Made by a program: the position numbers and the translations under genes. Below, piece by piece: positions 1 to 8,315 of a stretch of 59,980 nucleotides of DNA. Every line of letters begins with the position of its first letter. The first letter of the stretch is position 1. The notes under the pieces were generated by a model. That model did no database searches. It was not told where the DNA came from and was given only the letters and a program-made list of their open reading frames with translations. Source of the stretch: Candidatus Rothia avicola (GTDB lineage Bacteria; Actinomycetota; Actinomycetes; Actinomycetales; Micrococcaceae); assembly GCA_019115985.1 (NCBI GenBank), contig DXCN01000078.1, positions 1-59,980 on the forward strand. Direction: 5' to 3'.

Positions 1-108
1 TCAAGGCTCCACCAGAGCCTGGGCTACCGCACGCCGGCTGAAGTCGAAGCCGAGTTTTGGGAACACCACCCCAGTCGAGAAATAATGGAAATTAAGGCAC
101 AAGCCTAG
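1..108 (+). pseudogene. IS3-family transposase (orfB), C-terminal end only
   Basis: Frame 1 is open from the window edge and ends with TAG at 106-108. It reads RLHQSLGYRTPAEVEAEFW near its start, the C-terminal signature of IS3-family integrase-type transposases (rve_3 region). Only 35 residues are inside the window, so whether the whole gene is intact cannot be judged. It carries out cut-and-paste or copy-out transposition in intact members. It is followed closely by the presumed right terminal repeat of its own element. Confidence 0.75.
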
Positions 109-130
109 GAACAAAAACCGGGGCACTTCA
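1..130 (+). mobile_element. Right end of an IS3-family insertion sequence
   Basis: The first 108 bases encode the end of an IS3-type transposase. They are followed by a terminus ending in GGGGCACTTCA at 120-130. Read from the outside this is TGAAGTGCCCC, the TG-starting type of terminal repeat usual in this family. Immediately after base 130 the sequence is the interior of a different IS3 transposase, so this element appears to have inserted into a second IS. The left part lies outside the window. Confidence 0.7.
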
Positions 131-649
131 ATGGGTAGCAGATTTTACCTACGTCAGAACCTATTCAGGTTTCTGCTATACGGCCTTCATTACTGATGTG
201 TTTTCCCGGAAGATTGTGGGTTGGGGTGTTTCTTCGACCATGCATACTCTGGGGATGCCTTTGACGGCGTTGAAGCAGGCGCTTTTTGAAGCGAAGAAGG
301 GTGGCTCTGATCTAACGCAGATTGTGCATCATTCTGACCGTGGTTCGCAGTATATTGCGCAGGATTACACTGCTGGTTTGAAAGAACTAGGAGTGCAGTT
401 ATCAGTCGGTTCTACTGGTGATTCGTATGATAATGCTCTGGCTGAGAGTGTGAATGGTGCTTATAAGGCTGAGCTGGTGAGGAATCGCCTTTTTGCTTCA
501 GTTGGTCAGTTGGAGGTTGAGACTGCGTCTTGGGTTGCTTGGTGGAATGCTGGTCGGTTGCATCAGGGTCTTGGTTATCGGACGCCTGAGGAGGTGGTGG
601 TTGATGGTGTTTTAGTGGTCTTATAATTGTCGGAACTAAAGCCAGTACA
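131..649 (+). mobile_element. Second IS3-family element, left part missing
   Basis: Begins abruptly inside a transposase gene where the first element ends (about 131). It runs to about 649, where the sequence GGAACTAAAGCCAGTACA (632-649) looks like a right terminus; read inward it starts TGTACTGGCTTTAGTTCC. Beyond 649 the minus strand continues a lipoprotein reading frame, so this IS was inserted in that gene. The exact ends and any 3-bp target duplication cannot be fixed because the left part is absent. Confidence 0.65.
132..626 (+). pseudogene. IS3-family transposase (orfB), N-terminally truncated
   Basis: Open frame starting inside the catalytic core: WVADFTYVRTYSGFCYTAF at 132 onward, then VFSRKIVGW. 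The second Asp (HHSDRGSQY) and the Glu (NALAESVNG) of the DDE triad are visible with their usual spacing of about 35 residues. The last residues (EEVVVDGVLVVL) look like the natural, slightly degenerate end. The part encoding orfA and the first third of orfB is missing because another IS joins at about 131. A GTG at 198 could start a shorter 142-residue product, but this would lack the first catalytic Asp. Almost certainly inactive alone. Confidence 0.85.
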
Positions 650-891
650 TATCACTCCATTGGCGGTAATACGGGCTGTAATTGAGGATCCCGAAGGAAT
701 CGTCTGGATATGCTGAACGGTATCTTCGCTTGTAGAAGCAGAAGCGGTTGGTGAATCTATAGCAGAAGAGCTTGTAGCCATCACTGAAGATGTGGTAGTG
801 CCAGAAGCGGTGTTATCTGAGGCGGCATCGTTGCCGCATGCTGTTACTGCAAGCAGAGGGAGCATGGCGAAGAGAAGGGAAACTTTTTCAT
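650..891 (-). pseudogene. Lipoprotein gene, frameshifted at the start and cut by an IS
   Basis: On the minus strand ATG at 891-889 is followed by a run of five A (plus-strand T at 884-888). Read directly the frame stops after 15 codons. One more A would join this start to EKVSLLFAMLPLLAVTACG, a classic lipoprotein signal with the lipobox LAVTAC. The following mature part is Ser/Thr/Ala-rich (about 75 residues) and continues to about 650, where the IS terminus interrupts it. An in-frame ATG at 865 gives MLPLLAVTACG, too short for a normal signal. I do not recognise the protein family. The frameshift could be a true mutation, phase variation or a sequencing error; the IS truncation is clear. 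Confidence 0.6.
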
Positions 892-992
892 GACGTCCCG
901 TTTGAGGTGTGTTGTATATAACTATGGCTCACTGTGTGTGGTATAGCTCAATAAACACTCTGCCAGGTGAGCGAATAAGTGCTAGTCGGTGG

Positions 993-998
993 GATAAT
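993..998 (+). promoter_or_regulatory. -10 element of a probably leaderless promoter
   Basis: GATAAT at 993-998 lies 7 nt before the ATG at 1006, so transcription would start at or next to the start codon. No Shine-Dalgarno sequence precedes that ATG. A convincing -35 is not seen. Leaderless mRNAs are common in actinobacteria. Confidence 0.45.
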
Positions 999-1005
999 AG
1001 AACCC

Positions 1006-2121
1006 ATGCCTAGCGTACTCATTCGACACGGACAGACCGACTGGAACCTCGTACACCGCCTACAGGGCTCCAGCGACATACCCCTCAACGACACCGGCCG
1101 CGCCCAGGCGCTCGCCGCCGCCCACAACGTGCTCGAATACGCCAAGACCCAAGCGGACGCCCACCCCGGCTTCACCTGGCACGGCGTCGTCACTTCCCCC
1201 CTCTCCCGCGCCGCGGAAACCGGTGCCATCATCGCCGACGAACTGGGCCTACCCGTCCTCGGCTCCTACCCGGGCCTAGCAGAACGCTCCTTCAAAGACC
1301 TCGAAGGCGTACAGAATAACCCCGCCCTCTGGGAGACGGTAGAAAACGAAACCGCAGACATCGAACCCCTGGCCGACTTCCTCGCCCGCGTTGAAGACGC
1401 CCTCGACCAGGTTGAAGCCGACTACCCCGGTCAGAACCTCATTATCGTGGTGCACGGTATGCTGATTTCCCGCCTGCAAACCGCCCGCACCGGCCAGAAA
1501 GTGCTGGTGCCCCACAACGGTGAGGTGGTTCCTCTGGCACCTGCCCGTCGGGCGTCCTCCATCATGCTAATCCGCCATGGACAGACCGACTGGAACAAGG
1601 CCCACCTCATGCAGGGCTCCAGCGATATTCCCCTCAACGACACCGGCCGCGCCCAGGCCCACGAGACCGCCGCCTCTCTTAAGGCGCGGGGTTTTGAGTT
1701 TGACGTGGTGGTTTCGTCCCCGCTCTCCCGTGCCCACGAGACCGCAGAAATTATCGGTGCCGCCTTCGGCCTGACCGTTGACCGCACCTACGACGACCTG
1801 GTCGAACGCGGCTACGGCGAAGCTGAGGGGCTCGACATTTCAGCCGAGGCCCGCAAGGAGCCCGACGCCTACTACAGCGGCGTTGAAAGCGAACGCTCCG
1901 TTTACCTGCGCGGCATCAAGGTGCTGCGCCAGATTGCCCGCGATTACCCGGGCCAGCGCGTCATCGCCGTCTCTCACGGCTCCCTGATTCGCCGTGCCCT
2001 CTCTGCCACCCACGGCCGGGAGTTCGGCACCATTGCCAATGCCGAACCCTTCGAGGTTGACCTGCCGGGCCTTGCCCACTGGCTAGAGGCCAAGGAGCCC
2101 CTGCTGGTAGGTAAGCCCTAG
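1006..2121 (+). CDS. Tandem-domain histidine phosphatase (phosphoglycerate mutase family)
   Basis: A 371-residue protein made of two histidine phosphatase domains. Each starts with LIRHGQTDWN: the catalytic histidines are H8 and H191, and the second histidines are H150 (VVHG) and H324 (VSHG). Both domains therefore look catalytically complete. Single-domain members remove phosphate from sugar phosphates, phosphoglycerate or nucleotides; the substrate here is not evident. The ATG at 1006 is chosen over GTG at 979 because it directly precedes the first conserved strand and lies just behind a -10 element. The two halves share nearly identical DNA (1063-1109 and 1612-1658), pointing to recent duplication or gene conversion. 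The stop overlaps the next start by one base. Confidence 0.85.
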   Translation: MPSVLIRHGQTDWNLVHRLQGSSDIPLNDTGRAQALAAAHNVLEYAKTQADAHPGFTWHGVVTSPLSRAAETGAIIADELGLPVLGSYPGLAERSFKDLEGVQNNPALWETVENETADIEPLADFLARVEDALDQVEADYPGQNLIIVVHGMLISRLQTARTGQKVLVPHNGEVVPLAPARRASSIMLIRHGQTDWNKAHLMQGSSDIPLNDTGRAQAHETAASLKARGFEFDVVVSSPLSRAHETAEIIGAAFGLTVDRTYDDLVERGYGEAEGLDISAEARKEPDAYYSGVESERSVYLRGIKVLRQIARDYPGQRVIAVSHGSLIRRALSATHGREFGTIANAEPFEVDLPGLAHWLEAKEPLLVGKP

Positions 2122-2561
2122 TGGGGTGTATCTTCCTCTGGGGCATCACCTGCCTGTACGTAGCTGCCGTCGCCTTCATCGTTCTCTGGCCCACTCACGT
2201 TGACTCCGGCGAGTCGGGCGAAACCCTAGCCCGGATACTTGCGGACGGCCACGCCCGCGGCTGGCTGCCCGGCTGGTTTGGCTACGGGCAGGTGGAATGG
2301 CTATCGAACGTGGTCATGTTTGTGCCCGGTGGCTTTCTCTTTACCTGGCTGCTGCGCCCGGCCCGCACCTGGTTCGTACCCCTGGTTGGTCTGGCCTGTA
2401 CCCTGGCTATCGAAACCACCCAGCACTTCATGCCCGGGCGCACTAGCTCGCCCCTGGACGTCCTCGCCAACACCCTGGGGTGTGCTATCGGTTGGGTTTT
2501 GGCACTGGCCCTAGTGAAAGTGACCGAAAAACCCAATCAAAACACCGAAATGCACCCGTAA
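2121..2561 (+). CDS. VanZ-like membrane protein
   Basis: A 146-residue protein starting with GTG that overlaps the preceding stop by one base, so it is translationally coupled to the phosphatase gene. It has about four hydrophobic segments: residues 4-22, 60-80, 85-100 and 118-135. It also carries the VanZ-family features EWLSNVVMFVPGGFL, ETTQHFMPGRTSSPLDVLANTLG. VanZ relatives are small membrane proteins; the founding member gives low-level teicoplanin resistance, but most actinobacterial copies have no known role. No vanA-type genes are nearby, so glycopeptide resistance is not implied. Confidence 0.85.
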   Translation: MGCIFLWGITCLYVAAVAFIVLWPTHVDSGESGETLARILADGHARGWLPGWFGYGQVEWLSNVVMFVPGGFLFTWLLRPARTWFVPLVGLACTLAIETTQHFMPGRTSSPLDVLANTLGCAIGWVLALALVKVTEKPNQNTEMHP

Positions 2562-2563
2562 CC

Positions 2564-2605
2564 GTGGGTTTTGCATTGACGTACCCACAGAAACCCACAT
2601 AAAAT
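2564..2605 (+). promoter_or_regulatory. Promoter and candidate operator of the fructose operon
   Basis: A -35 TTGACG (2576-2581) and -10 TAAAAT (2600-2605) are separated by 18 bp upstream of the regulator gene. The -35 lies inside an inverted repeat, GTGGGTTT at 2564-2571 and AAACCCAC at 2591-2598, with an additional ACCCAC at 2583-2588. A repressor bound here would block RNA polymerase. FruR is the obvious candidate but this is inference. Confidence 0.55.
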
Positions 2606-2660
2606 CAACTGTAGATAGGGTCACCCGACCCACCTTCCAGTTATATAAGGTGATAAACAC

Positions 2661-3452
2661 ATGTTCGCTGAAGAACGACGTGCCGAAATAGCGAAGCTTG
2701 TAGCTTCTGCACGCCGTGTCAACGGCGCAGACCTGGCTAGACGCTACGAAGTCACGATGGAAACCGTCCGCCGTGACCTAGCAGCCCTCGAAGCTGACGG
2801 TAAGCTGCGCCGTGTGCACGGCGGTGCCGTAACCGTAGAGCAGTCGACCTCTGTAGAGTCGTCTATCGCCCTACGTCAAAACATGAACACCCCCGAAAAG
2901 CAGAAAATTGCTCTGCGCGCCTACGAGTTGCTGCGCGATTCGGACGCCGGTGCGGTAGTTCTCGACGCAGGTACCACCATCGAAATCCTTGCCGACCGCA
3001 TTGCTGCCGCAGATTTCTCCCTCAAGTCAGGTGCCGACCGCCTCATCATCACCCACGCCCTTCACATTGCCGTGAAACTAGCTGAAGCCGATGGCGTGGT
3101 GCTCGATATGGTGGGTGGCCAGCTGCGCAAGATGACCTGGGCCGCTGTTGGTACCCGCGCCGCTGCCCACTTCGAAACCATCCGCCCCGACATCGCCTTT
3201 ATCGGCGTGAACGGCCTGGACGCCGAATTTGGGCTCTCCACCCCTGGTCTGAACGAAGCCATCGTCAAGACCGCCATCGTCAAGTCAGCCCGCCGCGTGG
3301 TGCTCCTGTGCGACTCCGCCAAGTTCGGCCAGGAGTCCCTGGTGCGTTTTGCCGGGCTTGAAGACATCGATACTCTCATTACCGATAAAGCGCCAGAAGG
3401 TGAACTCGCCACAGCGCTTGAAGAATCCAACGTAGAGGTGCTTATCGCATGA
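2661..3452 (+). CDS. fruR: DeoR-family transcriptional regulator of fructose use (FruR)
   Basis: A 263-residue DeoR-type regulator. The N-terminal winged helix-turn-helix (about residues 6-57) contains RVNGADLARRYEVTMETVRRDL, shown here in part as VTMETVRRDLAALEADG. The C-terminal sugar-phosphate sensing domain (about 75-235) shows VVLDAGTT and IAFIGVNGLD. DeoR regulators bind phosphorylated sugars; in Corynebacterium FruR responds to fructose phosphates and represses pts genes. It heads the operon with fruK, which overlaps by 4 nt (ATGA), and fruA, ptsI and ptsH follow, which supports the name. ATG at 2661 is preceded by AAGGTGATAAACAC. Autoregulation through the inverted repeat upstream is likely. 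Confidence 0.88.
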   Translation: MFAEERRAEIAKLVASARRVNGADLARRYEVTMETVRRDLAALEADGKLRRVHGGAVTVEQSTSVESSIALRQNMNTPEKQKIALRAYELLRDSDAGAVVLDAGTTIEILADRIAAADFSLKSGADRLIITHALHIAVKLAEADGVVLDMVGGQLRKMTWAAVGTRAAAHFETIRPDIAFIGVNGLDAEFGLSTPGLNEAIVKTAIVKSARRVVLLCDSAKFGQESLVRFAGLEDIDTLITDKAPEGELATALEESNVEVLIA

Positions 3453-4411
3453 TCGTTACCCTAACCGCTAACCCCAGCATGGACCGCACCGTAGAACTGA
3501 ATCACGAAATTAAGCGCGGTGCCGTTCAGCGCGCCGTTGCAGCGGCGTCCGACCCCGGTGGCAAGGGCGTGAACATTGCCCGCGCCCTCAATATCTCCGG
3601 CTTCGAAACCGTAGCGGTGCTGCCCGGCGACAACGAAGACCCCGTACTGGCCAGCCTCAAAGAGGCAGAGGTGCCCTTCGTTAACATGCCCATCAGTGCC
3701 CCGATCCGCTCCAACATCACCATCGTTGAGCCTGACGGCACCACCACCAAGATCAACGCCCCCGGTGAGCCCCTGAACGATGTGGCCCAGCAGCAGCTGA
3801 CCCGCCTCATGATTAAGGAAACCATCGAGGCCTCCTGGCTAGTGCTGGCAGGGTCCCTGCCCGCTGGCGTTCCCTCCGACTACTACGCCGTTGTGGGCCG
3901 CTCAATCCGTGAGTCCCTGGAGGAGAAGGCCCCCCGCATCGCCCTTGACACCTCCGGTGCAGCCCTGCGCGACGCCCTCGTTGGCCTGGACGGCATGCCC
4001 AACCTCATCAAGCCCAACTCCGAAGAACTCGCTGAGCTGGTCGGTAAAATTGAGATGGCGGACGAGCTTGAAGCCAGCCCCGTACTCACCGCAACTACCG
4101 CCAAGGAACTGGTCGACCGCGGCGTCGAAATGGTCCTTGCTACCCTGGGTGGGGGAGGGGCTGTGCTGGTGACCGCAGAAGGTGCCTGGCACGCCGTCCA
4201 CGCCCCCATCAAGGTGCGCTCCACCGTGGGCGCAGGCGACTGCTCCCTGGCAGGCTTCCTAATCGCCCACGAGCAGGGCAAAACCCTGCCCGAATGCCTG
4301 GTGCAGGCGGTAGCCCACGGCTCAGCCGCAGCCTCCCTCCCCGGCACCCAGGTGCCCACCCTAGAATCAACCACGCCCGAAGCAGTCACCCTGCGCGAGC
4401 TGGCCCTCTAA
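3449..4411 (+). CDS. fruK: 1-phosphofructokinase
   Basis: A 320-residue PfkB-family kinase that phosphorylates fructose 1-phosphate to fructose 1,6-bisphosphate with ATP. Visible features are the N-terminal TLTANPSMDRTVEL, the glycine motif DPGGKGVNIARAL near residues 32-44, and the C-terminal signature STVGAGDCSLAGF with catalytic Asp264. The length is normal for the family. The start overlaps the fruR stop by 4 nt, implying translational coupling. Placement between FruR and the fructose EII separates it from tagatose-6-phosphate kinase or 6-phosphofructokinase 2, which share the fold. Confidence 0.93.
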   Translation: MIVTLTANPSMDRTVELNHEIKRGAVQRAVAAASDPGGKGVNIARALNISGFETVAVLPGDNEDPVLASLKEAEVPFVNMPISAPIRSNITIVEPDGTTTKINAPGEPLNDVAQQQLTRLMIKETIEASWLVLAGSLPAGVPSDYYAVVGRSIRESLEEKAPRIALDTSGAALRDALVGLDGMPNLIKPNSEELAELVGKIEMADELEASPVLTATTAKELVDRGVEMVLATLGGGGAVLVTAEGAWHAVHAPIKVRSTVGAGDCSLAGFLIAHEQGKTLPECLVQAVAHGSAAASLPGTQVPTLESTTPEAVTLRELAL

Positions 4412-4465
4412 ACTCCAACCGAACCACATTCTCAAACCCCTAAAACACAATCCGAGGAGGAGCAC

Positions 4466-6463
4466 ATGTCTGCTCTCATCACTGCGGATCTCATCAGCCT
4501 CGATGAGAACCTCGGCGAGACCCGCTTCGATGTCATCGAGCATCTAGCTGGTGCCGTCGTAGATGCTGGCCGCGCCACCGACTTTGAGACCCTCTACGCC
4601 GCTGCGCGTGCCCGCGAGGAAAAGACCGACACCGGCATCCCCGGTGGCATCGCTATTCCCCATTGCCGCAGTGAAGCAGTCACCGAGCCCACCCTGGCTA
4701 TGGCCCGCCCCAACCCCGCCGTCGACTTCGGCGCTAAGGACGGCCCCGCCGACCTCATCTTCTTCATCGCAGCTCCCGCAGACGGCGACGAAACCCACCT
4801 GAAGATTCTTTCTCAGATGGCTCGCTCCCTCATGAAGAAGTCCTTCACCGCTGCCCTGCGCGACGCCAAGACCGCTGACGAGGTCGTCGTCCTCGTTGAA
4901 GAGGCCCTGGGCCTGCGCGAAAAGGCGGCCGAGGCACCTGCTGCCGCTGCCTCGTCCGGCTCCGTAGCCGCTGCTGAGGCAGAAGCCCCTGCCCGCCGCA
5001 AGAAGATCGTGGCTGTGACCAACTGCCCCACCGGCATCGCCCACACCTACATGGCAGCCGACGGCCTCAAGTACGCTGCCGAAGAGCTGGGCTACGACTT
5101 CAAGGTTGAGCCCCAGGGCTCATCCGGTGGTGACAAGCTCACCCAGGCCGAGATCGACGAAGCTGATGCCGTCGTCTTTGCCGTTGCCCTGCCCGTCCGC
5201 GGCCGTGAACGCTTCGCCGGTAAGCCCTATGTCGAATCCCCCGTCAAGCGCGGCATCGACGAGCCCCAGGCCATGATCGAAGAAGCCCTTGCCGAAGCTG
5301 AGAAGCCCAACGGCAAGCGCGTCGCCGCAGGTGCAGCTGACTCCGCAGAAACCGCTGAAGAAGGCGGCTCCTGGGGCACCCGTATCTACAGGGCCCTGAT
5401 GACCGGCGTCTCCTACATGATTCCCTTCGTGGCAGCAGGCGGTATCATCCTGGCTATCGGCTTCATGCTCGAAGCCATCACCATGCCCAACCTGGGTGAG
5501 GTAGACCCCGCAGCTATTCTCGAAGGTGCCTCCCTCACCAACCTGAACGGCACCCCCCTCTCTCTCTACCTGGGTGCTGCCCTGCACACTATCGGTGCCT
5601 TTGGCCTGGGAGCTATGGTTCCGATCCTGGCAGCCTACATCGCCTACGGTCTGGCCCAGCGCCCCGGCATCGCTCCCGGCTTCATCGCCGGTTCTGTCGC
5701 CGTTATGGTGGGCGGCGGCTTCCTCGGCGGTATCGTCGCCGGTCTGCTCGCAGGTCTGTGCGCCTACTGGCTCTCCCTGCTCAAGCTGCCCCGCTGGCTC
5801 GCCTCCATGATGCCCGTGGTCATCACCCCGCTCGTAGCCACCCTCTTCGCCGGCGGCCTCATGTTCTTCCTACTCGGCGGCCCCCTGGCCTGGGTTACCG
5901 CCTCTCTTGAGAACTGGCTCAATTCCATGACCGGTGCCTCAGCCATTCTGCTGGGCATCATCCTGGGTGCCATGATGGGCTTCGACCTTGGCGGCCCCGT
6001 CAACAAGGCAGCCTACCTCTTCGCCACCGCAGGCCTCTCCGCCGGTACCCTGGCCTCCCAGCAGGTCATGGCAGCCGTCATCATCTCGGGTATGGTTCCC
6101 CCGCTGGCTATGGCCCTGGCCACCGCCGTCCGCCCCAAGCTCTTTAGCGCTCCCGAACGCGAAAACGGCAAGGCAGCCTGGCTGCTGGGTGCCTCCTTCA
6201 TCTCCGAAGGTGCCATCCCCTTCGCCACCGCCGACCCCCTGCGCGTCATCCCCTCATCTGTCGTCGGTGCAGCCGTTGCCGGTGCTATCTCCATGGGCGC
6301 GGGCGTCGCCTCACCCGCTCCCCACGGTGGCGTCTGGATTATCGCCCTGGTCGAGAACCCCCTCATGTTCCTTGTGGCCGCCATCGCAGGTACCGTAGTG
6401 GGCGCTCTCATGTATATTGTTCTCAAGTCACTTGCAGGCCGTAAGGCCGAGGCAACCGCCTAA
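4466..6463 (+). CDS. fruA: PTS fructose transporter, EIIABC
   Basis: A 665-residue fused fructose permease. The EIIA domain (about 1-150) has phospho-accepting His66 in GIAIPHCRSEAV. A Pro/Ala/Glu-rich linker leads to EIIB (about 178-275) with phospho-Cys187 in VTNCPTGIAHTYMAADGL. The EIIC membrane domain (about 305-655) has eight or more hydrophobic segments. Phosphate passes from HPr to His66 to Cys187 to the sugar, giving fructose 1-phosphate in the cytosol, the substrate of the neighbouring FruK. ATG at 4466 follows the strong ribosome site GAGGAGGAGC. All three domains are in one chain, as usual in actinobacteria. Confidence 0.95.
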   Translation: MSALITADLISLDENLGETRFDVIEHLAGAVVDAGRATDFETLYAAARAREEKTDTGIPGGIAIPHCRSEAVTEPTLAMARPNPAVDFGAKDGPADLIFFIAAPADGDETHLKILSQMARSLMKKSFTAALRDAKTADEVVVLVEEALGLREKAAEAPAAAASSGSVAAAEAEAPARRKKIVAVTNCPTGIAHTYMAADGLKYAAEELGYDFKVEPQGSSGGDKLTQAEIDEADAVVFAVALPVRGRERFAGKPYVESPVKRGIDEPQAMIEEALAEAEKPNGKRVAAGAADSAETAEEGGSWGTRIYRALMTGVSYMIPFVAAGGIILAIGFMLEAITMPNLGEVDPAAILEGASLTNLNGTPLSLYLGAALHTIGAFGLGAMVPILAAYIAYGLAQRPGIAPGFIAGSVAVMVGGGFLGGIVAGLLAGLCAYWLSLLKLPRWLASMMPVVITPLVATLFAGGLMFFLLGGPLAWVTASLENWLNSMTGASAILLGIILGAMMGFDLGGPVNKAAYLFATAGLSAGTLASQQVMAAVIISGMVPPLAMALATAVRPKLFSAPERENGKAAWLLGASFISEGAIPFATADPLRVIPSSVVGAAVAGAISMGAGVASPAPHGGVWIIALVENPLMFLVAAIAGTVVGALMYIVLKSLAGRKAEATA

Positions 6464-6493
6464 ATCACTTCAACCTCTTAGAAGGAAAACACT

Positions 6494-8191
6494 ATGACTA
6501 CCTACAAGGGTGTCGGCGTCTACGCCGGCCGCGTTATCGGCAAAGTCCTTCAGATGCCCGAGCCCATCAAGGCTCCCTCATCATCCCTGAAGCTCTCAGC
6601 CGACGAAACCCCCGAGCAGGCCGCCGAGCGTATCAAGGCCGCAGCCGAAACCGTCAAGAACGGTCTGCTGGAGCGCGCCGAGCACGCTAGCCGCGACGGC
6701 AAGGCCGTGCTCAAGTCCACCTCCCAGATGGCGACCGACCGCGCCCTGCTCAAGAGCGCTATCAAGATCGTTGAAAAGCAGGGCAAGGCCCCCGAACTGG
6801 CAGTCTGGGAAGCCGCATCAGCCTTCGCTGACCAGATGGCAGCCCTCGGCGGCTACATGGCCGAGCGCGTCACCGACATCCACGACGTCCGCGCCCGCAT
6901 CGTTGCCGAGCTGACCGGCCAGCAGGCCCCCGGCATCCCCGTCTCAGCTGACCCCTTCATCCTGGCAGCTATAGACCTGGCACCGGCAGACACCGCCACC
7001 CTCGACCCCAAGCAGGTCATCGCCCTCATCACCTCCGACGGTGGCCCCCAGGCCCACACCGCGATTCTTGCTCGCGGTCTCGGCCTGCCCGCTATCGTTG
7101 CCGCTAAGGGCGTCACCGACATCGAAAACGGCACCGAAGTCTACGTTGACTCCAACGAAGGCACCGTTAACACCGAGGTCACCGACGAGCACCGCGACCT
7201 GGCCGAAAAGTACGCCAACCGTAAGGAACTGCCCGACTTCGACGGCACCGGCACCATGGCAGACGGTACCCTCGTCCCCCTCTACGCCAACGTCGGTGAC
7301 GGCAAGAGCGCCGAAAAGGCAGCCGGCCTCAAGGCCGAAGGCGTGGGCCTGCTCCGCACCGAATTCGGCTTTCTGGGCCACGACGCTGAACCCTCAGTAG
7401 AAACCCAGACCGCCAGCTACAAGGCCGTTTTCGACGCCTTCCCCGGCCAGCACATTGTCGTCCGCACCCTCGACGCAGGCGCAGATAAGCCCCTGCCCTT
7501 CCTCAACGTCAAGGAAGAAGAGAACCCCGCCCTCGGCGTCCGCGGCTACCGCACCGACTGGACCGTGCCCGGCGTCCTCGAACGCCAGCTCGAAGCCATC
7601 AAGGCAGCAGCCGATGGCTCCGATGCCGACATCTGGGTCATGGCCCCCATGATTTCAACCACCTCAGAGGCCCGCCGCTTCAAGGAAATGGTTGATGAAG
7701 TAGGCCTGGCAACCCGCGGCGTCATGGTCGAAACCCCCGCAGCAGCCGTCAATGCTGAAGCGATCCTCGGTGAAGTCGACTTCGTCTCCATCGGCACCAA
7801 TGACCTCACCCAGTACACCATGGCAGCAGACCGCCTGCTCGGCGACCTGGCCCACCTCAACAACCCCTGGCAGCCCGCCGTCCTTAAGATGATCAAGCTG
7901 ACCGTCGAAGGCGCCAAGCGCGCATCCGCCAAGGCCGGCGTCAAGAAGTACGTCTCCGTCTGTGGTGAAGCAGCCGCCGACCCCGCACTGGCCGTCGTCC
8001 TCGTCGGCCTGGGTGTCGACACCCTCTCCATGAACGCTGGTGCTATGGCAGCCGTCTCCGCCGTGCTCAAGTCGGTCACCCCCGAAAAGGCACAGCAGAT
8101 CGCCAACGACGCCCTTGACCAGATCTCCTCAGCAGAAGCCAAGGAAGCAGCGCGCAAGCACCTGCCGATCCTGGACGAGCTCGGCCTCTAA
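6494..8191 (+). CDS. ptsI: Phosphoenolpyruvate-protein phosphotransferase (EI)
   Basis: A 565-residue enzyme I, the general PTS component that takes phosphate from phosphoenolpyruvate and passes it to HPr. The phosphohistidine is His188 in GGPQAHTAILARGLGLPAIV. The PEP-binding barrel carries LRTEFGFLG, the metal and PEP motif GTNDLTQYTMAADR, and the conserved active-site Cys490 in VCGEAAADP. It lies 30 nt after fruA with the ribosome site AGAAGGAAAA, so it is probably in the same transcript. Length and motifs indicate an intact enzyme. In this genome the general PTS enzymes appear tied to the fructose operon. Confidence 0.95.
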   Translation: MTTYKGVGVYAGRVIGKVLQMPEPIKAPSSSLKLSADETPEQAAERIKAAAETVKNGLLERAEHASRDGKAVLKSTSQMATDRALLKSAIKIVEKQGKAPELAVWEAASAFADQMAALGGYMAERVTDIHDVRARIVAELTGQQAPGIPVSADPFILAAIDLAPADTATLDPKQVIALITSDGGPQAHTAILARGLGLPAIVAAKGVTDIENGTEVYVDSNEGTVNTEVTDEHRDLAEKYANRKELPDFDGTGTMADGTLVPLYANVGDGKSAEKAAGLKAEGVGLLRTEFGFLGHDAEPSVETQTASYKAVFDAFPGQHIVVRTLDAGADKPLPFLNVKEEENPALGVRGYRTDWTVPGVLERQLEAIKAAADGSDADIWVMAPMISTTSEARRFKEMVDEVGLATRGVMVETPAAAVNAEAILGEVDFVSIGTNDLTQYTMAADRLLGDLAHLNNPWQPAVLKMIKLTVEGAKRASAKAGVKKYVSVCGEAAADPALAVVLVGLGVDTLSMNAGAMAAVSAVLKSVTPEKAQQIANDALDQISSAEAKEAARKHLPILDELGL

Positions 8192-8315
8192 GCTAAGAGC
8201 CCACTCCTGAATAAATCACACCGAAATAAGCGGTTAACGCGAGCGAAACATACGCACCCTGATTTAGACTCAGTAGTGGACAACAAATCCGCACCCCCTT
8301 TGTAAGGAGAACCCC

